From the NCBI GenBank assembly GCA_963920525.1, contig OY986438.1, positions 94,524,557-94,588,556 of the forward strand: a stretch of 64,000 nucleotides of DNA. Direction: 5' to 3'. Each line of letters opens with the position of its first letter. The stretch's first letter is position 1. A model generated the notes under the pieces. The model was not told where the DNA came from. It was given only the letters and a program-made list of their open reading frames with translations, and did no database searches. Of the stretch, positions 11,234-24,448 are shown in pieces. A program made the translations under genes and the position numbers. Origin of the DNA: Dichetophora obliterata (lineage: Eukaryota; Arthropoda; Insecta; Diptera; Sciomyzidae).

Positions 11234-12169
11234 AAATTTTTGAAAAAAAAAACATTTAAAATTGAATTTTGAACATGGGTTAGTTTGTTTTTGTAACTTT
11301 TTTCAATACATCCGGACTAGAGTTGTAAGTTCTGGTTTCGGATTATTCTAGAAGCTTTATTTTTTTATTTTTTTTTTCCAATTTCGGTTTTCTTGAAACC
11401 GTAAATTTTGAGTGATTTCGAGACCGATTTAGAATATTTTATACTTAATTTTGTCTCCTATAAATACATCAATTAATGCTATATACTAAAATTTTTACAA
11501 AGGAATATTTTTATAGACTATTTCGATGACTAATTTTAAGAGTAATTTGTAGTTTTTTTTTAATTAGTCAAAAATATCTTATCTACCAGAATCCGATAAT
11601 CGATGTCTATAATTATTTTGGTTGTAGGACCATGTAAAGAATTTGTCGATTAAAGAAAACCAAAATTGTATCAACTGCAGAAATATTCACTATAAATCAT
11701 CGAAAGATGTTTTCATTGGATAGTTTTTGAATTATTTTTCTATTTTTCTCCATATTTTCAATATCCTCTGCCACAATTCATTGATCGAAGTCATTTATCA
11801 TTTTGGTCGTTGAACTGTGTTATCGATCAACTTTGGAGCTCACCATCTCGGATCTTTATGTAACTTATCCAGTTTCAGGACAATATTAAAAAAAAAAAAC
11901 ATTTTTGTTATTTCTCTCTTTTTTATTCCAGCTGCTACCTTACTAATCGAGTTCTCTAGTAAAATGTTGTATTCACGGTTTGTTTTTTTGACAAAAAAGA
12001 AGAATAATCAGTTTTTATAAAAACAAAATAAACTTTTAAATACTAAAACGGATCCTAAATCTTGATGGAAGGCTTTCAAATTTCTTGCGCCAACTTCAAT
12101 TTTTTTATTTGGTTTTTTCTTAAAAAAAACTTAAGATGATTTTTGAAAAACGGACATTTAAATTATTGA
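11234..12169. other. AT-rich spacer, nothing recognised
   Basis: Poly-A/T tracts dominate; no gene or defined repeat was seen. Confidence 0.45.
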
Positions 12170-12173
12170 GATT

Positions 12174-12259
12174 GAGTTTGACAACACTCCACAAGAATTT
12201 AGGATAATTTTTGAGTGAGTTTGACAACACTCCACAAAAATTAAGGATAAGACACTATT
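12174..12259. repeat. 43-bp direct duplication
   Basis: Two adjacent copies begin GAGTTTGACAACACTCCACA (12174 and 12217) and differ at a few positions. This is a simple local tandem duplication. Confidence 0.75.
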
Positions 12260-12669
12260 TTTTTTTTAAAAAAGGAGTAATAATTTTTTAATATAAAACT
12301 AGTTATTAATTTTTATTTTTATGTCGTGAATAAAACATTGCCTTAAATAACTTCTTTAGTAGATAAAAGCTGAAATAAAAGGGAGAAACAATTTAATACT
12401 TTTTGTAAACATTGCACAGTGCGAAATTTTAACAATCAAAGTAGACAAAAAGCAAAAAGGAGTTTTCAGAAAATGGTTGATTTTCACGTATAAGCTGTGT
12501 GCGAATTGATCTAAATGCGGCCTTCACTAAATTGTGTCGATAAGGCAGTGCTTCCTAATTTAAGGTTCAAGAGGCTCAACCCCCTCGCCTTAGCAATCCA
12601 AACACAGATGAAGATAAATTGACAACTGTATATGAGTTCTCTGGTTTGGTATTAAGTTAAATATAATAC

Positions 12670-12933
12670 AATTAGGGTATTCACAATGTGTGCTATTATG
12701 TCATAATATCATTTTGTCCTAAAATTTTACACTAGTTCAATCATTTTATTGTTGCCTTCCATAATATAAAAAAAGTACTAATATGTTACAACTCTGAAAG
12801 CTATGTTTATTGAAGTGCCGTAATTAAACGGCAGTTTCTTATTTGCATTTATTTACCTTGTAAATTTTAGTTGTAAAATTTTGGGACAATATGACATTAT
12901 GACATGATAACACACCTTGTGAATACCCTAATT
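12670..12933. mobile_element. 264-bp MITE, 17-bp perfect inverted ends
   Basis: Ends AATTAGGGTATTCACAA and its exact complement (12917-12933); the match continues imperfectly inward to about 12731 and 12872. No coding frame. The target duplication is ambiguous because the outer AATT may be target-derived. Confidence 0.7.
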
Positions 12934-13369
12934 AAAAATATTTTGTTCTATTGTTTGCCTATCTATTGTATCTAAAGTACTAACGTTTGTAGAACGTACG
13001 CATATAAGTTGAACAAAACCATTCTGAACCAGGCTGTGAAATTAAAATGATAATGAGCGCAACTACCTTGTTCATTAAGTTCATCAGAAGGCTGTATTCT
13101 CGTGTAGAACATTTAAAAAATCAACATTTTTAATTTTTCGATAACTTATATGTTAAAAAATATCTCCTTAAAAGGATTTTTAGAAATTCGAATTATTTTA
13201 AAAGTTACAGCCGTCTTGGTATCGTCAATTAGGCTGCCTGAAACTTAACTTAAAAACTTTAAACGCGTTTCCTCGAAACTACTTTTTCCAACACATTTGA
13301 TATGATATCTATCTAATGAATTATGCAAAAAAGTTGCTCCCTAGTAGCAACATTGTAACTAATTAACAA

Positions 13370-13452
13370 TCCAATGAATTGAATGTATTCTCCTGTCGTT
13401 ATTCAGTTGTACTTACTTAAAATTCTGAATATGAATGCCGATTTTCAACCTC
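13370..13452. repeat. end fragment of the hAT-type MITE at 682-1389
   Basis: It matches the right end of that MITE (the CAGTTGTACTTA and AAAATTCTGAATATGAAT blocks) and stops at a decayed terminus aacctctg. The other end was not found with confidence. Confidence 0.6.
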
Positions 13453-13593
13453 TGATAGTTCTTATATGAAATATCAAATCTGTTATATTTTATTTCAATC
13501 TACCACACTTTTTGAGTCCATTCTACCACTAAAATTTTCAAGTCCGTGCACTGAACCGGCCGGTCAACGATTTGAATTTTCTATTTATTTTTA

Positions 13594-13614
13594 CTCTCTC
13601 TCTCTCTCTCTCTC
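13594..13614. repeat. (CT)n microsatellite
   Basis: About ten uninterrupted CT units in AT-rich sequence. Confidence 0.95.
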
Positions 13615-15232
13615 AGTACAGTTGTTTCTTAGAATTACTGCACCAAATTTAGCTCACAAATTTTGGTAGAACAAACCATAAGTATTTCGGTCACTATTTA
13701 TTTTGCTTCTGCTATTGACCGACCGCAAAAGCCAAAAGTCTTAAAGCTAAATAACAGCGAAAATCTTTGCTAACAGCAAAGAGCTTTTAAACAATGATTT
13801 GGGGCGAAAAGCTCAACGCTTGGCAGCTCGCTAGCTTGATGATTTCTGACAATGCCTAAAACTATGCAAGAGAAATTTTAATCACACTTTATTGTTTCTG
13901 TGGACTTTTGGCAAAACAACTTCTTTGAAAATTGCTTACTTTTCAGGAGAGCAAACAAACAGTTACACACCTTGACAAAATGCTTTGTGTATATATTTAA
14001 GAAAATTAGTTTTTATCTATCCTGTTTTTTTACCTGTTTTTATCTGAGTGCAATGTTGTTCTTTAAAAAATTCGGATAGATAAAAAGATGCATTGTCAAA
14101 AAGATTTTTGGAAAAATTATTAGCTTTTATCATGCAAGTTATTCTGTATCAAACAATAGTATCAAACCTTGGTCACTTATGTCGAGACAAGTTGTTTTTT
14201 ATGTTGAAAATGCATTTGACAAACTAACTTATTTTTAATGAAGTTCTTTTGTAAGAAGGAATTTGGATTATACATATAACATTATACATATAACATATTG
14301 TCCAATGAAAATGGGCTGTTTTGTAAAAATAATATTTAAACATGTTCTATTAAATTTATAAACTCTTTGCAAGAAGCTGTTTTGTCAAATGGAACTTTTT
14401 AAAAAATTTTGAGAAAGAGGTTGATTTATTGATAACTCATAAACGGAAAAATGCGACGATGATCCCAAAGGAAACGTATTCAAATTTTATCTCTAGAAAA
14501 GTTGTTTTGTTGATGCTAATGGCCACAGATAAAAAATTTAAAAGTTTTCAAGTAAAACTTTAATATAAGTTTAAATAATATTAAATAATAGCACAGAGTT
14601 GCGACTCGAACAAGTTAGCTAAACAAAATTTTTTTTCGGTTTTAGAATTTATAGGCGAAACAAACAAAAAATTGTTATAGGATATGCACCATTCACCAGC
14701 TGGCAAACATTTTACCGCCCTCCCTTTTACCAACAAATTTTTTATTTTTACAAATCAGTTTAAAATGCTATATTTAAGACGGTGTTGGTCATATTAGACC
14801 TAAATTTAGTAATTTAGTTTGTATAATTAGCGTCGGCAAATGAACAAAAAATGGGCGTGGTGGACGAGATGGTTTAGAAAAAATATGCTGCTACACCCCG
14901 TTTTACCCCACACACATTGGTGCATATCGTAAGAAAACAAAAAGCAATTAAAAATGGTTAAATAATTTTAATTGATAATTTAAATTAAATTATAAACTTG
15001 CAAAAAAAAAATTATTTATTGAAAAAATGTATTCTAAAAAAAGAAAAAAAAAATTTAGGTGCGAAAGTTTGTGAAAATGGTATTCAAATGTGAAATGGTA
15101 TTCAAGGAAAGGAAGTGCTTCTTATAAAAAATATGGAAATTTACTTTAATGTTTTTTAAATAAAAATTGAAATTTGTGCATCAAGTAAAACTTTCAAATT
15201 TATCAAAAAGATATATTTTAAAAAATCATATC
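13615..15232. other. AT-rich spacer
   Basis: No gene or clear transposon ends. It contains a small direct repeat attatacatataac near 14270-14300 and long A/T tracts around 14990-15050. Confidence 0.45.
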
Positions 15233-15234
15233 TA

Positions 15235-16825
15235 CAGTGGCTCACAACGAAAATCGGGCAGGTATTTCTTAGCACTTTCGCATTGGTTTCAGAAATGAAA
15301 ATGTAAGAAGAAACTTGGAGTAAATATTTTTTCAAAACGTTCTGCATTGGTGACCAAAATTAGACAGAAACATAGTTAAACAATTAGAACATAACGGAAA
15401 AAGAAAATTAAATCAAACCAAAGCTTTTAAAACGAGCTCACATTAAAAGTCGGGCAGATAAGGAATTCAATGTTAAAACTAAGAATTCAATATTTTGTTG
15501 CCAATCCTTTTTCTTTTATGACTTTTTGGCAAACATCAGCTCCAATCTGACTTCAACTCTTCACTTAGGATACTTTTTAATAAATCTGATACTGCACTCT
15601 GAGTTCAAGTTCATCCCATAGATGTTCTATAACATTTTAATCTGCGCTTTGTGCGGTTGTTTTTATGACATTTGGACAAATATGAAGTACACAATTCTTT
15701 ACCAAGAGCTTCATATGCTACAGGCCATTGTCTTGGTAAAACTCAAAATTGTCTGCAATTCCTTATTTACCCGCACTTTCTTTTACGTGCGCCATGAGAA
15801 TGTCAAGGAACATATTTTTGCCTATTATACCTTCAATAAAATGAATCCTTCCAACATCAGACGCTGCCCCAAACTATGACTGATCCTCTACCATGCTTAA
15901 CCGTATGTTTAAAATTTTTTTTGCAAAATTCTTCATTCGGTTTTCGCTTTCAATCCGAACCATGTAAATTAAATAAACTCTTGTCGGTACACAAAACCTG
16001 TAATAAATGCTTATTGTTTAAAAGTGCTAAAGATCCTTATGTATTCTATTTTATAAACCTTGCTCCAGAATGAAAAGTATTGGTCCTTTGCTCACGCACG
16101 AAATTGGGGCGTTCTTTTGTATTATTTTTTTTTACTAGTGCAGAGCTTTTTTCGTTCTATTCCTCAACTTAAACAATTCAAAACTCTTCCAATTGTTTCT
16201 GAGTGTACACTCTTTTTCAAATTGAGTTTTAACATGGCCTCTAGTTTTGGTGCAGATAAAAATGGGTCTTTTATTATTTCTCTTAAAACATACCTTTCAT
16301 CTTTGGAGCTAAATTTATTTTTAGCTACTGTACGTTTTTTATTGCTTTTTATCTTGTGTTTTTATCGTGCACTCTTAATTTACTTTTTAAGACGATTTGT
16401 GAAATTTGACGCTCGGATTTTCCTTTCAAATAATGATCTTTAACGAACAGCCTTTCTACCAGTATTGATTGATTCACTTCTTGAGAAATGTTTATTTGTT
16501 TTAAGTTTTGCGTTTGACTGATGTTTTTCCAACAGTAGTAAAAAGTTTTAAGCAGGAATAACGGTTTAAGGACCACGATTTGCTTTTTTTTTTTCTTTAC
16601 TTGCCCGACTTTCAATGTGAGCTCGTTTTTATAAGTTTGTTTCGATTTAAATCCGTTTCATCGTTATGTTCTAATTTTTTAATTATGTTTTCATTTAATT
16701 TTGTTTACCAAAAAAATAACGTATTGAACAAAATATATATTGCAATTTTCCTCAAACATTTTCATTTTTGAAACCAATGCGAAGGTGTTAAGAAATACCT
16801 GCCAGACTTTCGATGTGAGTCACTG
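15235..16825 (-). mobile_element. Tc1-type transposon with IR/DR ends
   Basis: It is flanked by TA (15233-15234 and 16826-16827). The outer ends CAGTGGCTCACAACGAAAAT and the mirror GTGAGTCACTG match. Each terminal inverted repeat is about 225 bp and holds two similar sites: GCTCACA..TCGGGCAGGTA at 15240-15264 and GCTCACA..TCGGGCAGATA at 15436-15460, mirrored at 16601-16622 and 16800-16820. Two binding sites per end is the IR/DR layout known in several Tc1-like elements. The length of 1591 bp is typical of the family. Confidence 0.88.
15480..16615 (-). pseudogene. Tc1-type DDE transposase pseudogene
   Basis: Read on the minus strand, the first part is open (16615-16349), with a lysine-rich start and a helix-turn-helix-like KGKSERQISQIV segment, as in the N-terminal paired-like domain of Tc1 transposases. 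Later pieces in shifting frames show the catalytic half: a VGRIHFIEGI-like strand (about 15865-15830), then FYQDN at about 15735 carrying the second catalytic Asp, then HLWDELE near 15620 carrying the third acidic residue (an IENLWDELE-like motif). Multiple frameshifts and stops make it inactive. It fills the transposon between its long terminal repeats. Confidence 0.8.
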
Positions 16826-16829
16826 TATA

Positions 16830-17990
16830 TTAAAATTGAAAATAACAAAACCAAACTGAGAAGCATGTAAAGACTAAGGTGGGGACTATATTCTCAGTCT
16901 TAAAGTTTCATATTTTTTTGAGGTTTTTCACATGCCTGTTTTAAGGATCAAAGTAGAACCTATTTAAAAATTTTAATTTTCAAATGTCTTTTTCTTTAAG
17001 ATTATCATGGTCCAGAAACTTAAAACTGTACATTCCAAATCTTGAGTGCAAGTACTGCATGGGTGATAAAAATAAGCGGTACCGAACTAATAGTGTGGGC
17101 AAAGGACATAATGCAATATCACAAAAATCAACAAACTTTATCAAATTGCCTACCATTAATGGATAATTGTAAAGATGATAAATTTCCATTTCTTATAAGA
17201 AGCACTTCTTCTAAGAAGCAAATAAAATTACAATGATAATAATATATGTTAAAAAAAGTTGTAGCCTTCTTAAGGAGACTATGAAAATCGCTCAATTTCA
17301 GATTTAAAATGGGTGCCGATGTAACTAAAAAACTAAATGAATAAGGTTTTAAGTATGAGATACTCATAAGATCATCCTCAAATTTTTTTTATCAAAATTG
17401 GAAACTATGTAGCTCACCCATAAGGCGTCTTCATATAGAATGACCCTTTTAACATTCCAATAACACTCAAACAACACTCAAATAACATTTAATACACCCA
17501 ACAACACAAGAATAACATTTAAATACCATTAAAATAATTCAAAAACATTTAAAAATGTTCCAATAATATTTCAAACGCTAAGAAAAAATACTTCACAGGT
17601 TTTGACGAGATCACTTATTTTTCAGTATAAATTTGTTGTGCATTTAAGTCAAAACCATGGTCCAGAAAATTTACCATAACTTAGTTATTTTTGAGTTGCC
17701 GATACCAAACTTTTTGGAAAACTTTTAATAAGGTCATATATAAATATAAAACAAAAACAAAAATATCTTTTTTTTTTGTGTGCACTTTGAACTTTTGGAA
17801 GTTTTTGCAATCGTCCCATACATATTAACGCATTTTATGAACTTTTCTTTTTTTTCCTCAAATCAAGATGTTGCTAAGTCTTTTTATATTCCAAATGATT
17901 GGATTCTTAGCTGTGATTCTGTATACTTAGTTTTCTAAATTTGAAACCAAACATATTTTTTACTTTTGTCCGCACCCGCGATAGTGTGTG
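16830..17990. other. spacer with degenerate AACATTC-type repeat
   Basis: No gene seen. From about 17450 to 17575 the sequence is a degenerate short-period array of AACATTTAAATAAC-like units (period about 10-12 bp). The rest is plain AT-rich sequence with overlapping short frames of no recognisable content. Confidence 0.5.
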
Positions 17991-18014
17991 TCATCTGCAC
18001 TGCCAATGCTCCAC

Positions 18015-19764
18015 TAGGAATGTGCAACTCGAAGTCAAAATAAGTCGAAAATCGGCTTTTGCTTGAAAATTTTCGACTTTTGGCAATTGGCTTTCTAATG
18101 TTGAAAAACCTTTTTATGCAAAACAAAAATTTGACACTACTCTGAGATAGTGATGCAAGTCGAAAGTAATTTGCATTAATAAAAATAGATAGAAATTGAT
18201 AAAAAATTCCTTCATAATACTGAAACTTTATATTTTAAGGCAATTTTAAAAGACACAACTTAAATTACTTCAAAGGCTTACTGCTTCAATAATTTTTTTG
18301 CTCTCATTTAATTTTTATAAATTCAAATGGAGCAATAATGGCCTCATTTTGCTTATCACCGATTGTAAATTTATTTAAAAATAAGTTTTTGTAATATTTT
18401 TCTAACATGAAGTTGGAAAGTTACAAAAATTTTATACCTTTATTTCTTGTCGAGACCTTTTTGTGTGTTGACGGTTTTGTCAAGTAGCTTTTGATATAAT
18501 TTTAGACTGAGAAATCCTTATAATTGTAAATGAATTTGCAATTGTCAATCACAAGAATAAGTCAATAAATATAAGAAGTATATTTTTATGTACATACAGT
18601 GAAACCTCTGCTCGCGGACTCCTTCCATAAGCGGACACCTTCCACAAACGGTCAAATTTCCTAGACACAAGCTTTTCGTTACAGTTTCAAGCAATCAACT
18701 ATTAATACCTTTTTTTAAGTCAAGTAAATAAAGGTTTTTAATATTTTTTGATACATACAAGACAACTCCCATATCGCCGGACAAAAATACAACGACCATC
18801 GGTGTCTGGTTATGGGAGGTTTCACTGTATATGGTTGTATGTTTTTGTATTGTTTTGTTACTTTAAATGAAAATTTTTAATGAATTTAAAAAAATACTAA
18901 AAGTTTTGTTTTATTTTATTCACTTAGTTTCAAAAAATTTATAGGGAATTTAATTTTTCATAACAAATACTTATGTATAATACAGAGAAAGGAGTTTTTA
19001 AGTCAGAGTCTATAATTCTTTTAGTTATAACTAACATATAATATATAACATATAATTGTATGTTTATGTTTACGAACATGAGTTATGTTTTTTAAAAGAT
19101 TTTTTAGATTTTTGATTGAAAGATATTTTAGAAATTTTTCAAAACTTTAAATGGGAAAATATGAAATTTGTGAGAAATTCTACATAAATATACTAGCTAC
19201 ACTGCTCTTCTCTTAACTAAAAAACGAAATCGCTGTTCAAAAACAAATAAATGCGTTGGCAACTCTTGTGTCGATAAATGTAAAAATTTAATTATATATT
19301 TTAGTGCGCGTCCTTTAGAAACAGGAATTTATTTGCAAGAAAATTATTTATATTTGGGTAGTCGCCCACAAATGTTTATTAATTGTTGTAACTTCGGTGT
19401 TATTCGAAATGTTATTTTTTATGCTGGACTTACGAAATAGGCTTTCAACACAACATCTTAACATGTTACTGGTTCCTTTAATTGTTCATTCACTTATGCA
19501 CAAAAATATTGTCTATTTAAGAACTAAAATTGCAATATTTTTTTTTATATTTATTACCTAAACTTTTTTAATTTTTAATAAATAAAACAGATTTTTTATA
19601 TTGAATCATTTGCTTTTTAAATATCGAACAAAAGCGGTACAAAATGTATGTGAAAAAGTTGAAAAGTCGACTTTTAAAGGTTCAAAAAGTCGATGAGTCG
19701 ACTTTTACAATTATAACTCCTGAAAAAGTCGAAGTCGACTTTTGCTGGCAGTTGAACATCCCTA
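18015..19764. mobile_element. hAT element, non-autonomous, perfect 8-bp duplication
   Basis: It is flanked by TGCTCCAC at 18007-18014 and 19765-19772. The ends are TAGGAATGTGCAAC and (complement) TAGGGATGTTCAAC. Near both ends are repeated CGACTT/AAGTCG motifs (for example 18050-18080 and 19665-19745), probably subterminal transposase sites. No transposase frame was found. A pogo-like MITE is nested inside at 18597-18827. Confidence 0.88.
18597..18827. mobile_element. pogo/Tigger-like MITE
   Basis: Flanked by TA (18595-18596, 18828-18829). Ends CAGTGAAACCTC and complement. Both halves carry the CGGACA blocks common in this group (GCGGACACC, GCCGGACA). 231 bp, no coding capacity. Confidence 0.85.
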
Positions 19765-19984
19765 TGCTCCACATCAATCAAAATCATTATATCTAAATTT
19801 AATTATTTTTTTCGCCATTTTTTTATATTTTTTTTTTTTTAATAAATGGAATACAATGCATATAGAAATTTTTTAATTTCTACGCAAACATATTTTTTAT
19901 GACATATTTTGAAAATTTGAAAAGCGTACCCGAAATTTTTCAAGTTTTTCTTTGTTTTTGAGAGATCACTCCCACGTTTAAAAA

Positions 19985-20390
19985 ACGTAATGGGGGTATA
20001 TTAATTTTGTCACTCCGTTTGTAACGCCGATAAGGAGGCGTGGCCGGTATAGAAAAGTATATATATTCCTGATCAGCATCACCTCCTGAGTAGATTTAGC
20101 CATGTCCGTCTGTCCGTCTGTGTCCACGATAGCAGCCGTAGTTTTTGAGCTATCATAACGAAATTCAAAATATAAGCTTTTTATATAAAAATGGAGGTTA
20201 AGTTCGAATCTGAGCAAAATCGGATGAAAACCACACCTACCTCCAATACAAAGTGACTTAACCAAAACGGGAAAATCTCTTTAAATATATTTAACAGTTT
20301 GCTTAAGACTTTATATATACTCTAATTCGGCCGTGGGGGTATTTTAACTTCGGCCCAGTCGAAGATAATTCCTTACTAGTTTTCTTACTC
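19985..20390. repeat. interspersed repeat with GTCCGTCTG motif
   Basis: It shares with 37395-38080 the order GGTATATTAATTTTGTCACT, AGAAAAGTATATATATTC, ATTTAGCCATGTCCGTCTG and GAGCAAAATCGGATGAAAAC, ending in GGGGGTATTTTAACTTCG. This is a dispersed dipteran repeat, non-coding. The family name was not assigned. Confidence 0.7.
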
Positions 20391-20620
20391 TTTCGCTTTT
20401 GACAGTTTCACAATTTTCAGTCCAAAAAGTACGGAAACAGACCTCATGGGTGGGTCTGTCATGCGAAAAACGTTAAATTTTATTTTTTAAATTTTTAGCC
20501 GTAAGACAAATAGTGTCGCAAATGACAATCAAAGGTCGTACGGCAAATGTGATTTACATGAAACTCATACCACAATTATTGAGGTTAATATATTTTTCTT
20601 TCTTCATTTATTATTAATAG

Positions 20621-21299
20621 AAAAACTTGCAAATCGTGCAAGTGTGCACGTGAATCGCATGCCGTTTACCACGAGCAGCTGGCATCGGTGCGCGAGAGAA
20701 TCGGCATTAAGCTCATTGTACCCACACACTGGGAGTCGGATCCACGTGAATTTGGCTACGCCTGGGTGCCACCGGGCATACGTGCTTCATCCAAAATTAA
20801 CCGTTACTTTGAACAGTTCCCTAAAGAAAAAGTGCCTAAATTGGGCACCGATGGTGAGCGCTATCGCGAGCATCAAATCATCTGCCAGCTGCCCAAGCAG
20901 GACTTGTCGCTGGAATACTGCAAGCATCTGGAGCCGGAGTATCATGCATCGTATGAGGATTTTGTGGCGGGACGGAATGAGATTGCCTTGGATATTGGTA
21001 GGTTTTTTTAGCTTTTGCATTTTGTATTTTGAACTCAAATTTTCTTTTTAAAAGGTTATGTGAAGGATGCGCCGCATGATTCGGACTGTGTGCGTTGCTT
21101 GAACCCCATTGATAAGGGTGAAATGACTGTGGTTGCGCCAAAGCTGGATGACAGTATGACATGGCATCCCAACTGTTTTGTTTGCAGCACCTGCGAGGAG
21201 CTTCTGGTGGATCTCACCTACTGTGTGCACGAGGACAAAATCTACTGTGAACGTCACTACTCGGAAATTTTAAAACCACGCTGTAATGGCTGCGATGAG
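20621..21299 (+). CDS. Lmpt: Limpet/Testin-type PET-LIM protein, two exons
   Basis: Exon 1 runs 20621-20997 (acceptor aatag, donor ATTG|GTAGGT). Exon 2 runs 21055-21299 (acceptor aaaag, donor GATGAG|GTGAGT). The 57-base intron joins in a Gly codon and the frame stays open. Exon 1 encodes a PET domain: CKSCKC, GYAWVPPG, YFEQFPKEKVPKLG, then ERYREHQIICQLPKQD and RNEIALDIG. Exon 2 encodes one LIM zinc-binding module: CVRC, HPNCFVCSTC, then YCERHY and RCNGCDE. PET-LIM proteins are cytoskeletal or junctional adaptors. The Limpet assignment rests on PET plus the LIM wording DLTYCVHEDKIYCERHY, from memory. The N-terminal exon(s) and the remaining LIM modules were not found in the window, so the gene is partial here. 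The final donor is phase 0. Codon use is clearly GC-richer than the flanks. Confidence 0.88.
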
Positions 21300-23265
21300 G
21301 TGAGTTTTCTGCACACAAATGAGAGTTGTTTATTTTTTAATTATCATTTTGGAGGTCATGTTTACAGAACGCACCCTTTAAATTTTTCAACTCATCAAAG
21401 CATGCTCCTTGGCTTTGTTAATTCCAAGGAAACTCTTAACGAACTTTTTGTGAGCGTAGTGGAACATAATCTATTGAATGTCATTAAAATGTTTCAAAAA
21501 GTTAAAAAAAAAAATCATGTTAAAATGTAATTTAAAACCACTTCAAATGACAACACAGCTAAGTACACCTTTCACAACAACCGAAAACAGTTAAAGAAAA
21601 TCGCAGTTTTCAATTAATTTTCCACGCAGTGATAATTAAAAATGTTGTTAAGATAATAAAACTTTTATCTGACCGATTAAAACAACCTTTCGATCGTTGC
21701 AATCACTCATTGATTTTCAACAATTAGTGAATAGCCATAAAGTGTCAGCCAATCCTTTTTCAGTTTACGTCATGGTTTCATTTTTAAGCTAAATTCACTT
21801 TCTACTTGCTTAATTGCACGACTTTTTATAGACGTTTAATGCTTTTGCTTTGCACTTGCGTTAAACTGGCTGAGTCATAATGTGTGTCCTTTGTGCTCAA
21901 TTTATTTTGGTCATTTGTTAAGCAATCGCGACCATTGTAGGACGTTTTTGTTGTTGTGTCATTATTTGTGCAGGTGCGCATTAAACTTTGGCCTCATTCA
22001 AATTTAAAAAAGGGCTTAAATCGTAAATCTTAAAAAAAATAATCTTTCTAGTGTGTTTGTAGGATAAGCAGATAAAAAATACATAGTATTTGACAATCTA
22101 TTATTTTCTCCAATAATAAGTCTTAAATTTAAATGTGAAAATAGAGTTTTAAACATACATTTGGAAATCAATGTACAAGAAGTTAGGTAAAACCTTATGC
22201 AACTTGTTCATGTGTAAATATAATCCTGTGTATTAAAAGGAATAATGTGTAAATAATACTTTTTCAAAAAAGGCAATTTTACCATTGGCAAATATTCAAA
22301 ATACAAAAAGTAATAATAAACCAAAAAATATAATTAATTTCATTAAAGTGCTATTATTTGAATACGAAAAATAAATCTTCTTAACTTAATATCTTAAATT
22401 AGTAAGTCGAATACTGGGCTGAAGTGAAAATATCCCAGTTTAACTGTATTCGAAGTTTTAAATGTTTTATTTTTGTGACAACGTGGTTTTCAAGTTTCAA
22501 ACTCAGTGCACGTTTTTAATAGCAAAGCTTGTCTATAAACTATCAATTCAGTACATTAATTTTCTCAAAATTTAAGAAGGTTTTGCTATTATGATGACAT
22601 CACTTTGTATAGCAGGTAAGCGAAGTTTTCATTTTATTTTGCCATACTCCAAGCTTAGATAGTAAAAATATTAAAACTTTTTCGCAAAATTTCAAGTCAT
22701 TGTGATAATTTTTGTGAATTTAAACAGAATTTTCATTTCATGCTGAGTCATTACTGAACTAGTTATAAAATGATAACTTTGTAGTGGGAGGCAGTTGCCT
22801 GTGAATTACAACACAGAGAAATAAGGCATTATTTTAGCATGGGCTTGTCATAGGCAATGTGTGGTGTTTACATCAAGGATTACTTGTAATTAATTTTGTA
22901 TTATCAAGTATTACAGCTAAGGTGATTTATTTTCAAATTGTAAGCGGGGACGTAAGGTTTTCAGTTGATTAATTGAGACCCATCGAATGGCAAACTCAGA
23001 AACTCAAAATTTAAGTATACAATTATTGTGAATGTTGAGTTGAGGTGTTTTAACGAAATAATAAAATTCCTGCTAGGAAGTAGAGATGGGTTTATATACA
23101 GCTGTGTTCATAAAAATAGTAGCGCTATTATTTTCAGACATGTTTGGATAAATTTAACTTGCCTACAAATTTCGAATGCGGTAAATCCGTTATAATTCCT
23201 ATATGTACTTTCAATGCCGGTTCTAAATCTGTACTCAGTTTCCTTCTACATTGTACAGTTTTCAA
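21300..23265. other. probable intron, nothing recognised
   Basis: It begins with a consensus donor of the PET-LIM gene. AT-rich, with no LIM-like exon on the + strand. Confidence 0.5.
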
Positions 23266-23410
23266 AATACAGGGTGTTTTAATTGTTTGGCAGATGTTTA
23301 GTATTATTAATCGAGAGTCTAAACTACTAACCGCAAAATAAAAGTTAATATTTTGTATTTAAGAAAAAATATCAACCTTTCAATCAATATTTTAACCACT
23401 ATCGTGTCAT
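23266..23410. repeat. fragment of the foldback family at 7981-9231
   Basis: It matches 8138-8260 (ACAGGGTGTTTTA, TTTAGTATTATT, TATTTTGTAT..AAAAAATAT) and then the ACACGA-containing part near 8490. One arm only. Confidence 0.65.
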
Positions 23411-24448
23411 GGCATTCGGCCTATATGCCCAACACTTTTAAACAAAATCTGACATAAAGCCGCCGCTCTTATTTAAGAATGAAAATTGAACGTGACGTGA
23501 ATGAAAATTGGCTGAGAACGCCACTAAACCCTCTTGTTTAGGTTTTTAATATTAAGTTAATATTATTAGTGTGTTTATTAAAATAAACGAACAAAATTAT
23601 ATATATTTTAGTATTTATATTTCTTATATATTTATTAACTTAATTTTCATTGAAGTTAGTAAATTAAAATAATTTAAAAAGTTATTAATGCACTAAGAAA
23701 TTGGAGCAATAAAAGTACTAGAAAAAAATTAGTAGTAGTCAATTTAGTACCAATGAGTATGATATTTGGGCAACCGTGTGCATTTTTAGCTCTAATGACA
23801 TTGCTCTCATGATTTTATTCTGCTCTCATTTTCAAATAAACATACCCAATTTGAGAAAACGTCAAAAATGCGAATATCCTTTAAAGAATTCAATCATGGA
23901 TTAAAGTATAAAATATTATTTTTTACTTAACATAAAAAGCTCATAACAATTCTATTTAAAAAAATTTAATTCATGCATATTTTTTTAAATTATAGATGGA
24001 AAGATAACAGTGCATTTAAAAAGGCAAACAGATAAATGAAATTTTGTATTTGAATATTTTTTCTCTGATATCCTTGTATATTTTTTAACTCTTTTTTTAT
24101 TAAAAATTACCCATTTTTAATATTTTCGTTAATTCTTTACACTCAGTCAAACTCCTTTGTAGGGCTGAAAATGGCAAATTTATTTATATTTATTTATACT
24201 TCTTCATACTGTTTAGTACGGGCTGGACTGAGTACTTTACAACATTTTTATCAAACTTAACACCAGACAAAATTTTTGGCCGGAAAATGAACTTAAAACG
24301 GCAGACAGGTTGTCTGTTTATTGGAATAGAAATGAAATTATTTTGGCACAATTTTGGCAGGGCAAGGCGGGAATTGTACCAAAACCAGCTAGTTGACTGC
24401 TACTGTACAGAACAGCAGACTGACTAACATTGACTCAAAAATGTATGA

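Noticed and set aside
13594..13640. CT tract followed by AG as a splice acceptor
   Set aside because: No open coding exon follows the tract with any recognisable content; treated as a microsatellite.
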